64,000 nucleotides of DNA from Mucilaginibacter sp. (GCF_025359345.1 NZ_JANYGQ010000005.1:62001-126000); one strand, 5' to 3'. Numbered from the stretch's first letter, positions 34,940 through 44,403 are shown. Made by a program: numbers and translations. The notes: generated by a model not told the origin, from the letters alone.

Positions 34940-35686
34940 TTACAACCAACCAAATTTTTCTATCAGCCTTTCCTTTTGATTGCGTGCAACAGGTATATTT
35001 TTATCGTTCGAAAGGGTGAGGTAATTACCTTCACCGCGCACATACTTTTTAATATGATCCAGGTTGACCAGGTATTGGCGGTGTACCCTTAAAAAATTCC
35101 GTTCTTCTAATACCTCCTGTATGTCGCCCAGGGTTTTGGCTACGGTATGCTGCTGGCCGCCAAGCATAGTAAAGCGGGTATAATTATTGTCCGATTCGCA
35201 ATAGATCACATTTTTTATCTCTACAAAAGTCACCCCGTTTTGAAAAGGCAAGGCTATTTTATCGGGAAACGCTTTTTCTCCGCCCTGCAATTGCTGTTTA
35301 AGCAGGCTAAGCTGCTGTTTATCGGGCCATTTGCGTTGCTCGGCCTTTTCTACGGCTGCTTTCAGGTCTTTCCCGTCAATAGGTTTGAGCAGGTAATCCA
35401 ATGCGCTAAAGCGGAATGCTTTAACTGCAAACTGATCATAAGCAGTTACAAAAACAAGGCTAAAATTAATTTGGCCTATTTTTTCCAATAGCTGAAACCC
35501 GTTCATTACCGGCATTTCGATATCAAGGAACACCAGGTCGGGCAGTAGTCCGGTTATTTTTAAAAGGCCTTCCTGGCTATCGGTACATTCGGCTACTACC
35601 TGTATCTGCGGGCAATACATTTTTAGCTGCAAGGCCAATAGCTTTACGCAATCAGGTTCATCATCTATAATAATAGCTTTAAGCAT
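34940..35686 (-). CDS. LytTR-family response regulator
   Basis: 248-aa regulator, last gene of the kinase-AraC-regulator operon. The receiver domain (1-120) has IIDDEPDCVK, the phospho-acceptor Asp in VFLDIEMPVMNG and Lys in YLLKPIDG. The LytTR domain (~145-245) has ALPFQNGVTFVEI and FLRVHRQYLVNLDHI. It is the cognate partner of the 7TM histidine kinase encoded two genes upstream, with a separate AraC regulator between them. Confidence 0.93.
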   Translation of the reverse strand: MLKAIIIDDEPDCVKLLALQLKMYCPQIQVVAECTDSQEGLLKITGLLPDLVFLDIEMPVMNGFQLLEKIGQINFSLVFVTAYDQFAVKAFRFSALDYLLKPIDGKDLKAAVEKAEQRKWPDKQQLSLLKQQLQGGEKAFPDKIALPFQNGVTFVEIKNVIYCESDNNYTRFTMLGGQQHTVAKTLGDIQEVLEERNFLRVHRQYLVNLDHIKKYVRGEGNYLTLSNDKNIPVARNQKERLIEKFGWL

Positions 35687-35746
35687 TGTGGTATCTGTAA
35701 ATTTTCTCTTTGATGTCGCGATATCTAAATTATTTAAGATGTAAGA

Positions 35747-36568
35747 TCAACCTATGCCTAAAAGCCGCTCGGGCGCTGCGGCCTGTGCCTCGATTAAAGC
35801 CTGTGGCAAAGTATTAGAAAACTGCCGGAAATCCTTAACCAGGTGCTGGTAGTCGTGGTACCCGGCTTGAATAGCTACGCTTAGCCAACTGCTGTCGGGT
35901 TCACGGTCCTTAATTTGGTAAGCATGGTAAAAGCGGTTAATGCGGGCATACAGTTTTGGGGTGATGCCTGTTTGCTGCATAAACCGGCGCTCAAACTGGC
36001 TAACAGATAAGCAAGACAGGCCGGCCATTCTCTTTATTTCAAAATCAACCGGCTTTTCTGTAATTACCCGCATCACCTTATCGATAGGATAAAAATCAGC
36101 GTTTAAATTGCGAATCCTTTGCCCAATATATTCCTCAACAATTTGTACTATCCCTTCGTAGCTGGTCGAGTTTGCCATACGTTCATGCAAGCGGTTTATT
36201 TGTGGCAGGACGGTTTCGGCATCAATACGCTCGTCAATAAATTCGGTAAGCGGCAGGCGTAAAAATTTAGCTAAAGCGCCGGGCTGGAAATTAACAGCAA
36301 ACATCAGGTAATGCGGCGAAAGATGAAAATCGAACCTCGACACCTGCGAACCATTGATGGCAGTTTTGGCAAACGTTTTTGAGGTGCCGGTTTTGGAATC
36401 AAACGCAGTTATCCCGCCCCGTAAGTAAAACACCAGGCTGTGTTGCGTATTTGCAGGAAAAGGTTTTACCGGCGGCGGCGCATTGCTATCAAAAACAAAA
36501 TGCAGCAAAAGGTAATCCTTTACAAATGTTTTTAAATGTGGTGCTGGTGGTATTACGCTGTGAATCAT
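35747..36568 (-). CDS. AraC-family regulator (DUF6597 N-domain)
   Basis: 273-aa regulator lying between a histidine kinase and its LytTR regulator, 34 and 60 bp away. The N-terminal ~1-150 is the DUF6597-type beta domain (HSLVFYLRGGITAF, HYLMFAVNFQPGALAKFLRLP). The C-terminal AraC HTH covers ~180-262 (RMAGLSCLSVSQFERRFMQQ, SVAIQAGYHDYQHLVKDFRQF). It is paralogous to the AraC gene at 42642, sharing AGYHDYQHLVKD/CGYYDYQHLVKD. Its place inside a two-component operon suggests it is controlled by, or adds a second output to, that system. Confidence 0.9.
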   Translation of the reverse strand: MIHSVIPPAPHLKTFVKDYLLLHFVFDSNAPPPVKPFPANTQHSLVFYLRGGITAFDSKTGTSKTFAKTAINGSQVSRFDFHLSPHYLMFAVNFQPGALAKFLRLPLTEFIDERIDAETVLPQINRLHERMANSTSYEGIVQIVEEYIGQRIRNLNADFYPIDKVMRVITEKPVDFEIKRMAGLSCLSVSQFERRFMQQTGITPKLYARINRFYHAYQIKDREPDSSWLSVAIQAGYHDYQHLVKDFRQFSNTLPQALIEAQAAAPERLLGIG

Positions 36569-36602
36569 TTTTTATTTGATCGATAACGAGTTTTATTATA
36601 AT

Positions 36603-38609
36603 TTAAACAGGTATTTGAATGGTTACTTTTGTCCCGGTGGCGTTGTTCATACTATCCTTCATATCAGTAATGGTAACATCTGCCTTCATCTCATACAGCT
36701 GATTTATTATATTTATCCGTTCGGAGGTCATTTTTAATCCGAACGATTTTTGCCGGGTAGCCGATTTGCTTTTGTACGCTGCTGCCAATTCACGCCCGAC
36801 ACCGTCGTCCATAATTTCAATATGTAACAGGTGTTCTGATGGCTGCGTTACAGCTATCTTAATATTCCCGCCTTCTTTTTTATGCATTAAACCGTGCCAT
36901 ATAGCATTTTCTACATACGGCTGTAGTAAAAGGGGTGGGATGTCGGTGTATTGCTGATCTATTGCCGGGTCTACATTAATTTCATACCGTACCTTGTTCT
37001 TAAAACGCATGGCCTCCAGCTCAATATAAAGGCGCAGCGTTTCCAGTTCTTTTTGCAGGGTTACTTTTTCCGATTGTGAGTTTTCCAGTACCAGCCTGAT
37101 GAGCTGCGAAAAAATGGTTAGATATTCGGATGCTGTTTGCGAATCATTTTCGAGTGTATAAAGCTTAATGGAGTTAAGGCAGTTGAATATAAAATGGGGG
37201 TTCATTTGTGCGCGCAGTGCCGTCATTTCGGTTTCTGCTATTTTTTGCTCAAACTCGGTTTGTACCTGTTTTATTTTTTGCGCTTCGCTGATATTGTTTT
37301 GTATTTGAAGCTCCCGAACCTTTTTATCCAGCTCACTTTCTAACTGCATTGCATAGGTTTTTTGCAGGGTGTTTTTCTCTGTCAAAACCAGCTTTGCACG
37401 GTAGGATAAAGCAAATGAAAAGCAAATGGCTTCAATGGTTAAGCCCAATATCAAAAATCCGGGAACAAAAACGAGTATGAGAAATAATTCGGTGTTTCGG
37501 GATGGCACCAAACCAAAAATACCTGTTATGGGGATACACCAAAGCAACAACAGGCTGAGCAAGCCACCAAACAGGAACCATTTTACGGGGTCTTTACTTA
37601 ATGCAGTTAGCGCCAGTAAAATAAGGTGCATGATGATTATCGGCAAGAGGGATAAAACCAATGAATAATAATTGGGATTAAAAATGAACCACCCCCAATG
37701 TACTTGCAGAAATTCGATAACTATTTGTAAAATGGCAATGGTTAATAGCACTTTTACAGCTATCCATGTCTTTTTAAAATGTACAGGCAGTTTTAACATG
37801 CTCCCGATAAAAAGTGTGTAGAGTACCGGAATCAGAAAAAGGTAGCAGGAAAAAATGATATCTCTTACCAGGGTAGGAAAGAACATCAGCTGAAGCCTGA
37901 TATCTATCCAAAATAACGCTGTAAGCAAGGCAGCAAAAGTGTAGCCAATGTAATATATAAAGGAAGTATCACGGTATAAATAATACTGGTAGAGTGCATA
38001 AATGCCAATGAAAAGCAAGCAGCCCGTTAATACGGCAAGCAGCAGGAACAGGTAACGGCTTAAGTAGTTGCCAACAGCAGCATCATTTGCCGACAGGTAT
38101 GGCGTTTTAAGGTAAATGCCTGCGTTCATCAGTTGCTCTTTCCTGTCCTCGTTCCGTGCCCAATAGGTAACTGTGGAGTGTGGCAATATTTTTATCTGCA
38201 GCCCGAATTGATTGATGAGCGGAACATTTGCCTGGAAAGCGCCGCCAACCACAATAAGCTGTTTATTGTTATATAAGCGCGAAAAATAATGGGCGCCTAC
38301 ATCCACGCGTAAATCAACAGTATCTGTTAATGATATATTACTGATGATAAACTTATGCCATTGGATGATAAGCGGCCTCGACGAGAATTTCTCCTGCCTG
38401 TATTCCATTTTAAATGGACCGAACACCTGCCTTTTTGCTTCAGTAAAGGTTAGTGGCTTATCTGACGTTTCCTCAAAAAACAAACTTTTGTCGGCAATAT
38501 CCAGTGATTGTTTCCATTTAGGCTGCCCATTTAATACGATGGTATCCTGCGCCGCAAGCCGTAAACATATAGCGGTGAACAGGAATAAGAAAAACAGGAT
38601 TCGGCGCAT
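36603..38609 (-). CDS. 7TM-DISM sensor histidine kinase
   Basis: 668-aa kinase with signal peptide (~1-21). Residues ~25-180 form an extracellular 7TMR-DISM sensory domain of jellyroll type, ~185-395 seven membrane helices, ~400-450 a coiled coil, and ~460-668 a LytS-type His_kinase domain (ALRAQMNPHFIFNCLNSI with the phospho-His; LLLQPYVENAIWHGLMHK and GFG-type GLKMTSERI in the ATPase part). DISM domains are thought to bind carbohydrates or other small ligands. It is the first gene of an operon with an AraC regulator and a LytTR response regulator, divergent from the NTF2-like cluster. Confidence 0.93.
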   Translation of the reverse strand: MRRILFFLFLFTAICLRLAAQDTIVLNGQPKWKQSLDIADKSLFFEETSDKPLTFTEAKRQVFGPFKMEYRQEKFSSRPLIIQWHKFIISNISLTDTVDLRVDVGAHYFSRLYNNKQLIVVGGAFQANVPLINQFGLQIKILPHSTVTYWARNEDRKEQLMNAGIYLKTPYLSANDAAVGNYLSRYLFLLLAVLTGCLLFIGIYALYQYYLYRDTSFIYYIGYTFAALLTALFWIDIRLQLMFFPTLVRDIIFSCYLFLIPVLYTLFIGSMLKLPVHFKKTWIAVKVLLTIAILQIVIEFLQVHWGWFIFNPNYYSLVLSLLPIIIMHLILLALTALSKDPVKWFLFGGLLSLLLLWCIPITGIFGLVPSRNTELFLILVFVPGFLILGLTIEAICFSFALSYRAKLVLTEKNTLQKTYAMQLESELDKKVRELQIQNNISEAQKIKQVQTEFEQKIAETEMTALRAQMNPHFIFNCLNSIKLYTLENDSQTASEYLTIFSQLIRLVLENSQSEKVTLQKELETLRLYIELEAMRFKNKVRYEINVDPAIDQQYTDIPPLLLQPYVENAIWHGLMHKKEGGNIKIAVTQPSEHLLHIEIMDDGVGRELAAAYKSKSATRQKSFGLKMTSERINIINQLYEMKADVTITDMKDSMNNATGTKVTIQIPV

Positions 38610-38833
38610 ACGGAAACTTATAGTATTTAAACTTACTTAAAGCAAACTGCATTACCTAAACCGATTGGTGAATAGCCGGAATTTTGAGGGAACGGCGAAA
38701 AACAGCGCCCGGTTGCCCATCCCTAACAGATAATACCGCTAACTCATCAAACCCGCCTTTCACCATAACGTATTTTTTAATTTATGCCGTATGGCTGAAT
38801 TTTAACCCTGTAAACACCTAACACAACTTAAAA

Positions 38834-39343
38834 ATGAAATCTGTAAACCTTAAAATCTTTATCGCCACAGCAGGGCTTATGGTACTTGCGGCTGCTTACG
38901 CAAAAGCACAGCCGCCTGCAGGTAAGTACAACACTACAAATTACCCCGAGGACAGGAAAGCCATTGAGGCATTAAACACACAGCAAGATAACTCGCAGTA
39001 TTTAAACGATGACTATATCGCAGTAGGACCTGAAGGCAAAGTGTCCTATGGTTTCGAAGAATGGAAAAAAGGGTTTAATGATAATAATTTCACTTTTAAA
39101 TCGGTAAAGCTTGTACCCGGCACCTATATTCTGCGCATATATAACGGCGATGCGGCAGTAAAGAGCCTGGTAGCCGATGTTGTATTCTCTACTCCCAAAG
39201 GAGATGTCGCAATCACCGTAATCCGCACAGAAACCTACATTAAAGAAAATGGCAAGTGGTATTTTGTAAGCGGCCAGGGGACTAAAAAGGCCACCGACGA
39301 AGAGAAGGAAAAATTGGGGACAAAAGTTTTAGAGAAAAACTAA
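38834..39343 (+). CDS. Secreted NTF2-like / SnoaL-type protein
   Basis: 169-aa protein with a signal peptide ending AKAQ (~residue 26). The rest resembles the NTF2-like (DUF4440) cone fold: KAIEALNTQQ, DDYIAVGPEGKVSYGFEEWKKGF (split DDYIAVGPEGK), AITVIRTETYIKENGKWYFVSGQGT. The usual 'D-F-W-G' order of DUF4440 is visible but no catalytic residues. It is the first gene of a run of five same-strand genes. A role in ligand binding is likely but unproven. Confidence 0.82.
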   Translation: MKSVNLKIFIATAGLMVLAAAYAKAQPPAGKYNTTNYPEDRKAIEALNTQQDNSQYLNDDYIAVGPEGKVSYGFEEWKKGFNDNNFTFKSVKLVPGTYILRIYNGDAAVKSLVADVVFSTPKGDVAITVIRTETYIKENGKWYFVSGQGTKKATDEEKEKLGTKVLEKN

Positions 39344-39354
39344 ACACCAACCCT

Positions 39355-39945
39355 ATGAGATACGGCAAAACGTTAGCAATTGCTGGTTTGTACAGCAACC
39401 TGTTTTTCCTGTTCATTTTTACTTTAATGCATTTTATCCGCCCGGATAAAAGCATCGCCGGCAGCTTTGTGAGCGAATACGCGGTAGGTAACTATGGCTG
39501 GCTGATGACGCTTGGCTTCTTTTGTCTCGCAACAGGCTCGCTATGCCTGCTCATCGGTTTATTAAACAGCATTAAAGCATCTAAAACCGCCATTGTTACT
39601 TTATGTATTTGGTGTACCGGCGCTTTCCTTTTTTCAATATTCACTACCGACCTGCCGGGCACGCCACCAACACCGCAGGGCTTAATTCATGGCTTTTCGG
39701 CGCTAATTGCCTTAGTGAACCTGGGTATCTCTATGCTTGCCTGGGGTTTTACTTTTACCAGGAATGATAACTGGCTTACTGTGGCAAAAACATCATGGGT
39801 GTTCGGCGGGTTGGGCATTGCTATGTTCATTGTTTTCCTCTTCAGCCCGCCCTCATTAAGGGGGCTCACCGAAAGAATACTGATAGTTTGGGATGTAAGC
39901 TGGCTGGTACTGGTTAGCAGGCAACTTTATATTAATTCAATTTAA
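39355..39945 (+). CDS. DUF998-family membrane protein
   Basis: 196-aa integral membrane protein with six hydrophobic segments and the DUF998 pattern: SEYAVGNYGWLMTLGFF, FTTDLPGTPPTPQGLIHGFSA (split TTDLPGTPPTPQGLIHG). It starts 12 bp after the NTF2-like gene and precedes the metallohydrolase by 9 bp, so the three are probably one transcript. DUF998 has no assigned activity. Confidence 0.88.
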   Translation: MRYGKTLAIAGLYSNLFFLFIFTLMHFIRPDKSIAGSFVSEYAVGNYGWLMTLGFFCLATGSLCLLIGLLNSIKASKTAIVTLCIWCTGAFLFSIFTTDLPGTPPTPQGLIHGFSALIALVNLGISMLAWGFTFTRNDNWLTVAKTSWVFGGLGIAMFIVFLFSPPSLRGLTERILIVWDVSWLVLVSRQLYINSI

Positions 39946-39954
39946 AAATCAAAT

Positions 39955-40824
39955 ATGATAACCCCCGAAAATTTCAGATTAAGATTCAGGCTTTTTGTTT
40001 TGGTGTTGCTGCTCTCCATAACCGGCGGCAACGTATTTAGCCAAAGTCCCAATTATCAAATTTATGCTTTAAAATTTGCTTCGCTTAATTTCAAAGTGCC
40101 TATTGCGGCTATGGCTGTTGGCTCGGCAAGTAAAGACAGCACCGGTGTATGCTATATGATTTATTTATTGAAAGGCGATAATGGCAAACTGATATTGGTT
40201 GATGCCGGGTTTACCGAACCAATTAAACCTTATCCCTCGCAGGCATTTACTTACATCCGGCCCGATTCCATGCTGATGAAAATAAACATCAACCCAAGGG
40301 ATATTACCGACGTGATTATAACCCACCCGCACTGGGACCATATTGGCGGTATCGATCTTTTTCCAAATGCCATGGTTTGGATGCAAAAAGAAGACTTTAA
40401 CTATTTTGTTGGTGCCGCATGGCAAAAAGGAGAAGACCCGAATAACGGATTTAACCCGATAGATGTAAACAAAATAATTGAAAAGAATTTAACGGGGAAA
40501 CTCAACCTGGTAAAAGGTGACAGTGTTGAGATCACCCCTGGGGTTCGCGTGTTTATTGGGTCAAAACACACTTTTGAGTGCCAATATGTATTGGTAGTTT
40601 CAGGGGCTGCTAAGGTAATTATCGCGTCAGATAATAGCTATTTATACTACAACCTTGCTAATTTATTGTCGATTCCGATAACGTTGGACCAAAAGGCTTA
40701 TCTACAAAATCTAAAAAGGATGAGGGGCATGGTAAAAAATATCGACCTAATTCTTCCCGGTCACGACCCGCTGGTATTTTCAAAGTTTCCGAAAGTAACG
40801 GACGGTGTGGTGAAAATAAAATAA
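39955..40824 (+). CDS. Exported metallo-beta-lactamase-fold lactonase-like protein
   Basis: 289-aa protein with a hydrophobic signal (~12-28, ending FSQ). It carries the MBL metal motif HPHWDHIGG (H-x-H-x-D-H), a GSKHTFECQYV stretch with the next His, IASDNSYLYYN (Asp) and LPGHDPLV (last His). The order is that of the AttM/AiiA group of N-acyl-homoserine lactonases and related lactonases. Export is unusual for a quorum-quenching enzyme, so another lactone or ester may be the substrate. It is coupled to DUF998 and two membrane proteins. Confidence 0.87.
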   Translation: MITPENFRLRFRLFVLVLLLSITGGNVFSQSPNYQIYALKFASLNFKVPIAAMAVGSASKDSTGVCYMIYLLKGDNGKLILVDAGFTEPIKPYPSQAFTYIRPDSMLMKININPRDITDVIITHPHWDHIGGIDLFPNAMVWMQKEDFNYFVGAAWQKGEDPNNGFNPIDVNKIIEKNLTGKLNLVKGDSVEITPGVRVFIGSKHTFECQYVLVVSGAAKVIIASDNSYLYYNLANLLSIPITLDQKAYLQNLKRMRGMVKNIDLILPGHDPLVFSKFPKVTDGVVKIK

Positions 40825-40895
40825 AATATGCCGATTTTTTACCACCATAACTGCTTGCTTTTAAGTCATTTTTGAAATAAAACACCAAACCCGTC

Positions 40896-41597
40896 ATGGA
40901 AAAAACCTATCAAAATGTGAGCTACTTTGTAGTCGTAATTTTAGCCTTTGTTATCTGGGGCTTTTACCGAACTTATTTCGGCCTGTTTCCTTCTTTTAAT
41001 GGTATAACCACCGTGCAGCACTTTCATGGGTTCATGATGTTAAGCTGGTTTGCCATGCTTATTGTTCAGCCATTTTTAATCCGCTACAAAAAGTATCAAC
41101 TGCACCGCAATTTGGGCAAGGTATCCTATGTGCTGGTGCCGTTGCTGTTACTCTCTGTTTTTTTAGTTACCAAAGGCCAGTTTCAGCGTTTGGCGCCCAC
41201 CATCCCGAAAGAACAGAACATTGCCGGCCTGGCATTGAACCTGCCCGATATTTTCGCTTTCGGCGCTTTGTACATATTGGCCCTGGTTTATAAAAAGAAC
41301 AGTGCTTACCACATGCGCTATATGATAGCTACGGCCTTTTTAATGCTGGGCCCCGGCGTAGGCAGGGCAATGATCATTTACGGCGGGGTACCGTTTCCGC
41401 TGGCGATTGAATACTCGCTGCTATTAACAGATGCGTTGGCAATAGGATTTATTATTTATGACGCAATCAATAAAAGGCCATATAAACCTTACCTGGTTAC
41501 CCTTGGTATTTTGGTTGCTATGCATTTGATCTGGCAGTTTCAGCTATCTGCACCATGGCAGGCATTTGCCGGCAAATTTTCGCAATTGTTTTTTTGA
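40896..41597 (+). CDS. Seven-helix membrane protein, unknown
   Basis: 233-aa integral membrane protein with about seven hydrophobic segments. Histidine-containing motifs VQHFHGFMMLSWFAML and YQLHRNLGKVSYVLVPL recur in a group of Bacteroidota membrane proteins of unknown function and look like heme or metal-ligand helices (compare HxxH in cytochrome-like proteins), but that is speculative. It starts 71 bp after the lactonase-like gene and is followed 23 bp later by another membrane protein gene. Confidence 0.8.
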   Translation: MEKTYQNVSYFVVVILAFVIWGFYRTYFGLFPSFNGITTVQHFHGFMMLSWFAMLIVQPFLIRYKKYQLHRNLGKVSYVLVPLLLLSVFLVTKGQFQRLAPTIPKEQNIAGLALNLPDIFAFGALYILALVYKKNSAYHMRYMIATAFLMLGPGVGRAMIIYGGVPFPLAIEYSLLLTDALAIGFIIYDAINKRPYKPYLVTLGILVAMHLIWQFQLSAPWQAFAGKFSQLFF

Positions 41598-41620
41598 CCA
41601 ATTATTATAAACCCAATAAC

Positions 41621-42586
41621 ATGACACATTCAGACCCAAAACAAAATCCGCTTAACCTGAAAATAATCGGTGTGATGACCGCTTATTACCTGGTTAGCCT
41701 TTACTACTTCAGTACCATTACATCTAATTATTTCATTATTTATCCTTCGTTTTCTAAGATTAATGAGCATTATGATGAGTATATGGGTGTGTTTAATGCC
41801 TCGGCAAGAATTTTGATGATTTATTCTTCTGTCGCGTTGGTGTTCATATCCGTTTTGATGCTTTGGTTTCGGCCCGGCGCATTTCCACGGCAGGTAATTT
41901 GGGTTACTATCGTGCTGAGTGCTGTGTCCGTTTGTGCAACGTTGTTTGTTATACTGCCAATTCAATTATCGCTATGGATAAAAGGTTTTGATGCGACGCT
42001 TTACCAGCACTTGCTAAGCGTCAGTTTAAACTTCCAGATCATACCTTCTTTAATGCAGGTTTTAATGGGATTATGGTTGCTGAACAGGTATTTAAGCGAT
42101 ATAAAATTGCTGAGCCGCTGGGTGTTTATCTTGTTTTTTAGTCTCACCTTTTGGACGATAAATTATGATGCCTTAGTAAGTTTCTCATTATACACTCCTG
42201 TTGGCGCAAAAGACTGGCTTGCTTTCAGGGAGGCTATCGTGCCAACAAAATTTATCTGGATGCTCATCCTGGCTTTCGTCCCAATGCTGTTAACAATCCC
42301 TATGTTTTGGTTGCGGCCAAAAAGCATCCCTAAATGGCTGGTCGGCATTTACGGGCTTACTATTTTTTGGATATTCTTTATCAGCTTTATTTATATAGCA
42401 AAAGATTTGCAGGGCTATCTGACACACAATTACTCGCGCGCCAAAATTGAAGAACTCATTAACAGCGATTTTCAATACCGGGGATTGCCTGCAATGGTAT
42501 TAACTTTAATTGCCGCGTGGATGTTTATAAAAGTGGGGCAACAGAAAATTGCCGGCGAAAGTATATCTCAAACAAAAACCAGATAA
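41621..42586 (+). CDS. Integral membrane protein, unknown
   Basis: 321-aa protein from ATG 41621 (MTHSDPKQNP); the open frame reaches 41555 but that would overlap the preceding gene. About eight hydrophobic segments. No motif recognised; charged loops LWFRPGAFPRQV and FWLRPKSIPKWL are similar to each other and mark two halves. It is the last gene of the NTF2/DUF998/lactonase/membrane cluster and is followed by an AraC regulator after 55 bp, likely its controller. Confidence 0.8.
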   Translation: MTHSDPKQNPLNLKIIGVMTAYYLVSLYYFSTITSNYFIIYPSFSKINEHYDEYMGVFNASARILMIYSSVALVFISVLMLWFRPGAFPRQVIWVTIVLSAVSVCATLFVILPIQLSLWIKGFDATLYQHLLSVSLNFQIIPSLMQVLMGLWLLNRYLSDIKLLSRWVFILFFSLTFWTINYDALVSFSLYTPVGAKDWLAFREAIVPTKFIWMLILAFVPMLLTIPMFWLRPKSIPKWLVGIYGLTIFWIFFISFIYIAKDLQGYLTHNYSRAKIEELINSDFQYRGLPAMVLTLIAAWMFIKVGQQKIAGESISQTKTR

Positions 42587-42641
42587 ATGCATGCGCGTAA
42601 TTTACTGGACGTGGTTAAAAAATTAACCTACCTTTAAGCTA

Positions 42642-43475
42642 ATGGTATTACTGGAATTTGCACCAAGCCCAGCCTTATCCGAATTTGTACGGGTGTACAG
42701 GATCGTGCATTTTGTATTTGACGATATTACTAAGATACCATTCAAGGCCTATCCGCCAAAGCCAGAGCACTGTTTAAGTTTTTACCCGCGGGATACCGAA
42801 CGTGTTGAATTTGCCAATAGCGACAAAAAGGTAAGCAATTTAAACGCGGTTATTATTGGCCAGCAAACCGAAGTAACTAACCGTTATGTAGGTAAGGATT
42901 TTTTAGTTTTCCAGGTGGTGTTTAGTCCGGGGGCATTATATCGCTTAACGGGAATACCGTCAAACGAACTTAACAACGGTTATATAGATGCCGAAGCTAT
43001 TTTTTGCAATGGCATACCCGAGGTAAACGCCAAGCTTAATGATGCGAGGGGGTACCCGGAGATGGTAACGGTAGTTGAGTGTTTTCTGGCCGCGCAAATA
43101 AAACGGTGTACAAGAGATTTTCACCGTATGGATGGGCTCAGTAATATGATGTTGCGGACAAAGGAAAATATGAGTATAGAATGGCTTGCCGGTGAAGCTT
43201 GTTTGAGCCTGCGGCAGTACGAACGGAAGTTTATAGAACGTATGGGCGCTTCGCCTAGGTATTTTAACAAAGTGATCCGTTTTGAAAATGCTTTCCGGAT
43301 GAAAAATATGTACCCGCACTTAAGCTGGTTTACCATTGCTATTGAATGCGGGTATTACGATTACCAGCATTTGGTAAAAGATTACCAGGCATTCACACAG
43401 AAAACGCCGGCCGACTTTCACGCGCTCGACCTTAAATCGCCGGAAAGAGAATTTGGGGAGGCCGACACTTATTAA
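42642..43475 (+). CDS. AraC-family regulator (DUF6597 N-domain)
   Basis: 277-aa regulator, 55 bp after the membrane protein gene. DUF6597-type N-domain (LSFYPRDTERVEF, KDFLVFQVVFSPGALYRL) and C-terminal AraC HTH (LAGEACLSLRQYERKFIERMG, AIECGYYDYQHLVKDYQAF). It is a close architectural paralog of the AraC gene at 35747, which sits inside the divergent two-component operon. The pair may come from a duplication; one copy now stands on either side of the 38.6-kb promoter region. Its targets probably include the cluster it ends. Confidence 0.9.
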   Translation: MVLLEFAPSPALSEFVRVYRIVHFVFDDITKIPFKAYPPKPEHCLSFYPRDTERVEFANSDKKVSNLNAVIIGQQTEVTNRYVGKDFLVFQVVFSPGALYRLTGIPSNELNNGYIDAEAIFCNGIPEVNAKLNDARGYPEMVTVVECFLAAQIKRCTRDFHRMDGLSNMMLRTKENMSIEWLAGEACLSLRQYERKFIERMGASPRYFNKVIRFENAFRMKNMYPHLSWFTIAIECGYYDYQHLVKDYQAFTQKTPADFHALDLKSPEREFGEADTY

Positions 43476-43555
43476 AATGTCGTTTTTTTACCACTAAACA
43501 GGTATCGTTTACTCCCATATTTGCCTCACTATCAATCACAATTTAATTAAAAACC

Positions 43556-44098
43556 ATGCAAAGAAGAAACTTTTTATTGGCAGGGGCAGTAGGTATCCCG
43601 GCTTTAGCTATCGGCCAAAAAACCGGGTTCAGGAAACCGCGCCTTAGAAAAGGTTTTGTAGTGAAAGCTAATGAGAGCCGCTTTAACGAAAAGACGGTAC
43701 TAAGCGGCAATTGCCCTAATGATATTAAGGTTTCCACAAAAGACACCGATGGCGACCTGTCAGCCTTTACTTACACAGGTAATGTAAAAGGTGGGCCGCC
43801 ATTACATGTTCACCCTTTCCAGGACGAAATATTTTTTATTTTGGAGGGGGATTTCCTGTTCCAGGTAGGAGAAGAAAAACATAATCTTACCGCCGGCGAT
43901 ACCATATTTTTGCCTAGAGATGTTCCGCATACTTTTGCGCAATTATCAGATAAGGGCAGGGTTTTCTTCTTTTTTCAACCATCGGGTAAAATGGAAGATT
44001 TTTTCAGGGCTGCCGGAGATAGCAAAGCAAACCTCAATCCCAAACTATTTGATGACCATGATATTCATGTTGTTGGCCCCCCGTTAAAGTATGATTAG
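43556..44098 (+). CDS. Cupin-domain protein with Tat-like leader
   Basis: 180-aa cupin. The N-terminus MQRRNFLLAGAVGIPALAIG is a twin-arginine-type leader. The cupin barrel has motif 1 in GGPPLHVHPFQDEIFFILEG (H-x-H ... E) and motif 2 in LPRDVPHTFAQ with the later His, so the usual 3-His-1-Glu metal site is complete. Relatives include quercetinase-like oxygenases and small metal-binding cupins. It lies 80 bp downstream of the AraC regulator on the same strand. The substrate is unknown. Confidence 0.88.
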   Translation: MQRRNFLLAGAVGIPALAIGQKTGFRKPRLRKGFVVKANESRFNEKTVLSGNCPNDIKVSTKDTDGDLSAFTYTGNVKGGPPLHVHPFQDEIFFILEGDFLFQVGEEKHNLTAGDTIFLPRDVPHTFAQLSDKGRVFFFFQPSGKMEDFFRAAGDSKANLNPKLFDDHDIHVVGPPLKYD

Positions 44099-44403
44099 TT
44101 TAATTTGCCTGCAGTTAATGTCTTCGCGCTAAACGTTTCAAATCAATTGAACGAGAATTCGAAAGCTTGCCCATGTTGCCGCGTTTTTTCTTCGCTACCG
44201 CTCCAGCCTTGTGGTTCGCTGATAGGTAGCCACAAGACGTGCGTCTTGTGGTAGCGAAAAAGCAAAACTCTTGCGGCAGCGGGGGAAATACCCTATGTAT
44301 TTGCACACAGGAGACAAAGGCTCCATACCCGTTTGCGTCTATGCATAGACGCCTTTTCAAGCGAAGTACTTGAGCATACGTGCATATAAATATTATCCGG
44401 CTC
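44099..44403. other. 305-bp gap packed with palindromes
   Basis: No gene. It holds a strong hairpin CCACAAGACGTGCGTCTTGTGG (44230-44251, here 22 bases given as two 11-base halves: CCACAAGACGT and GCGTCTTGTGG), a GGAG/CTCC hairpin (44310-44324) and GCGTCTA-TGCA-TAGACGC (44335-44352). The first has a relative at 55560 and the last two have relatives at 51055-51100. The unit lies at the 3' ends of two convergent transcripts. Confidence 0.75.
44230..44352. repeat. REP-like palindromes (copy of 55560 and 51055 families)
   Basis: Two kinds of palindrome side by side. The first (44230-44251, stem CCACAAGAC/GTCTTGTGG) is followed by GTAGCGAAAAAGC, closely like 55560-55590. The second part (44310-44352) matches the order GGAG...CTCC then a GTCTA/TAGAC palindrome seen at 51055-51100, with different stem bases. 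Both lie between convergent genes. Confidence 0.7.
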
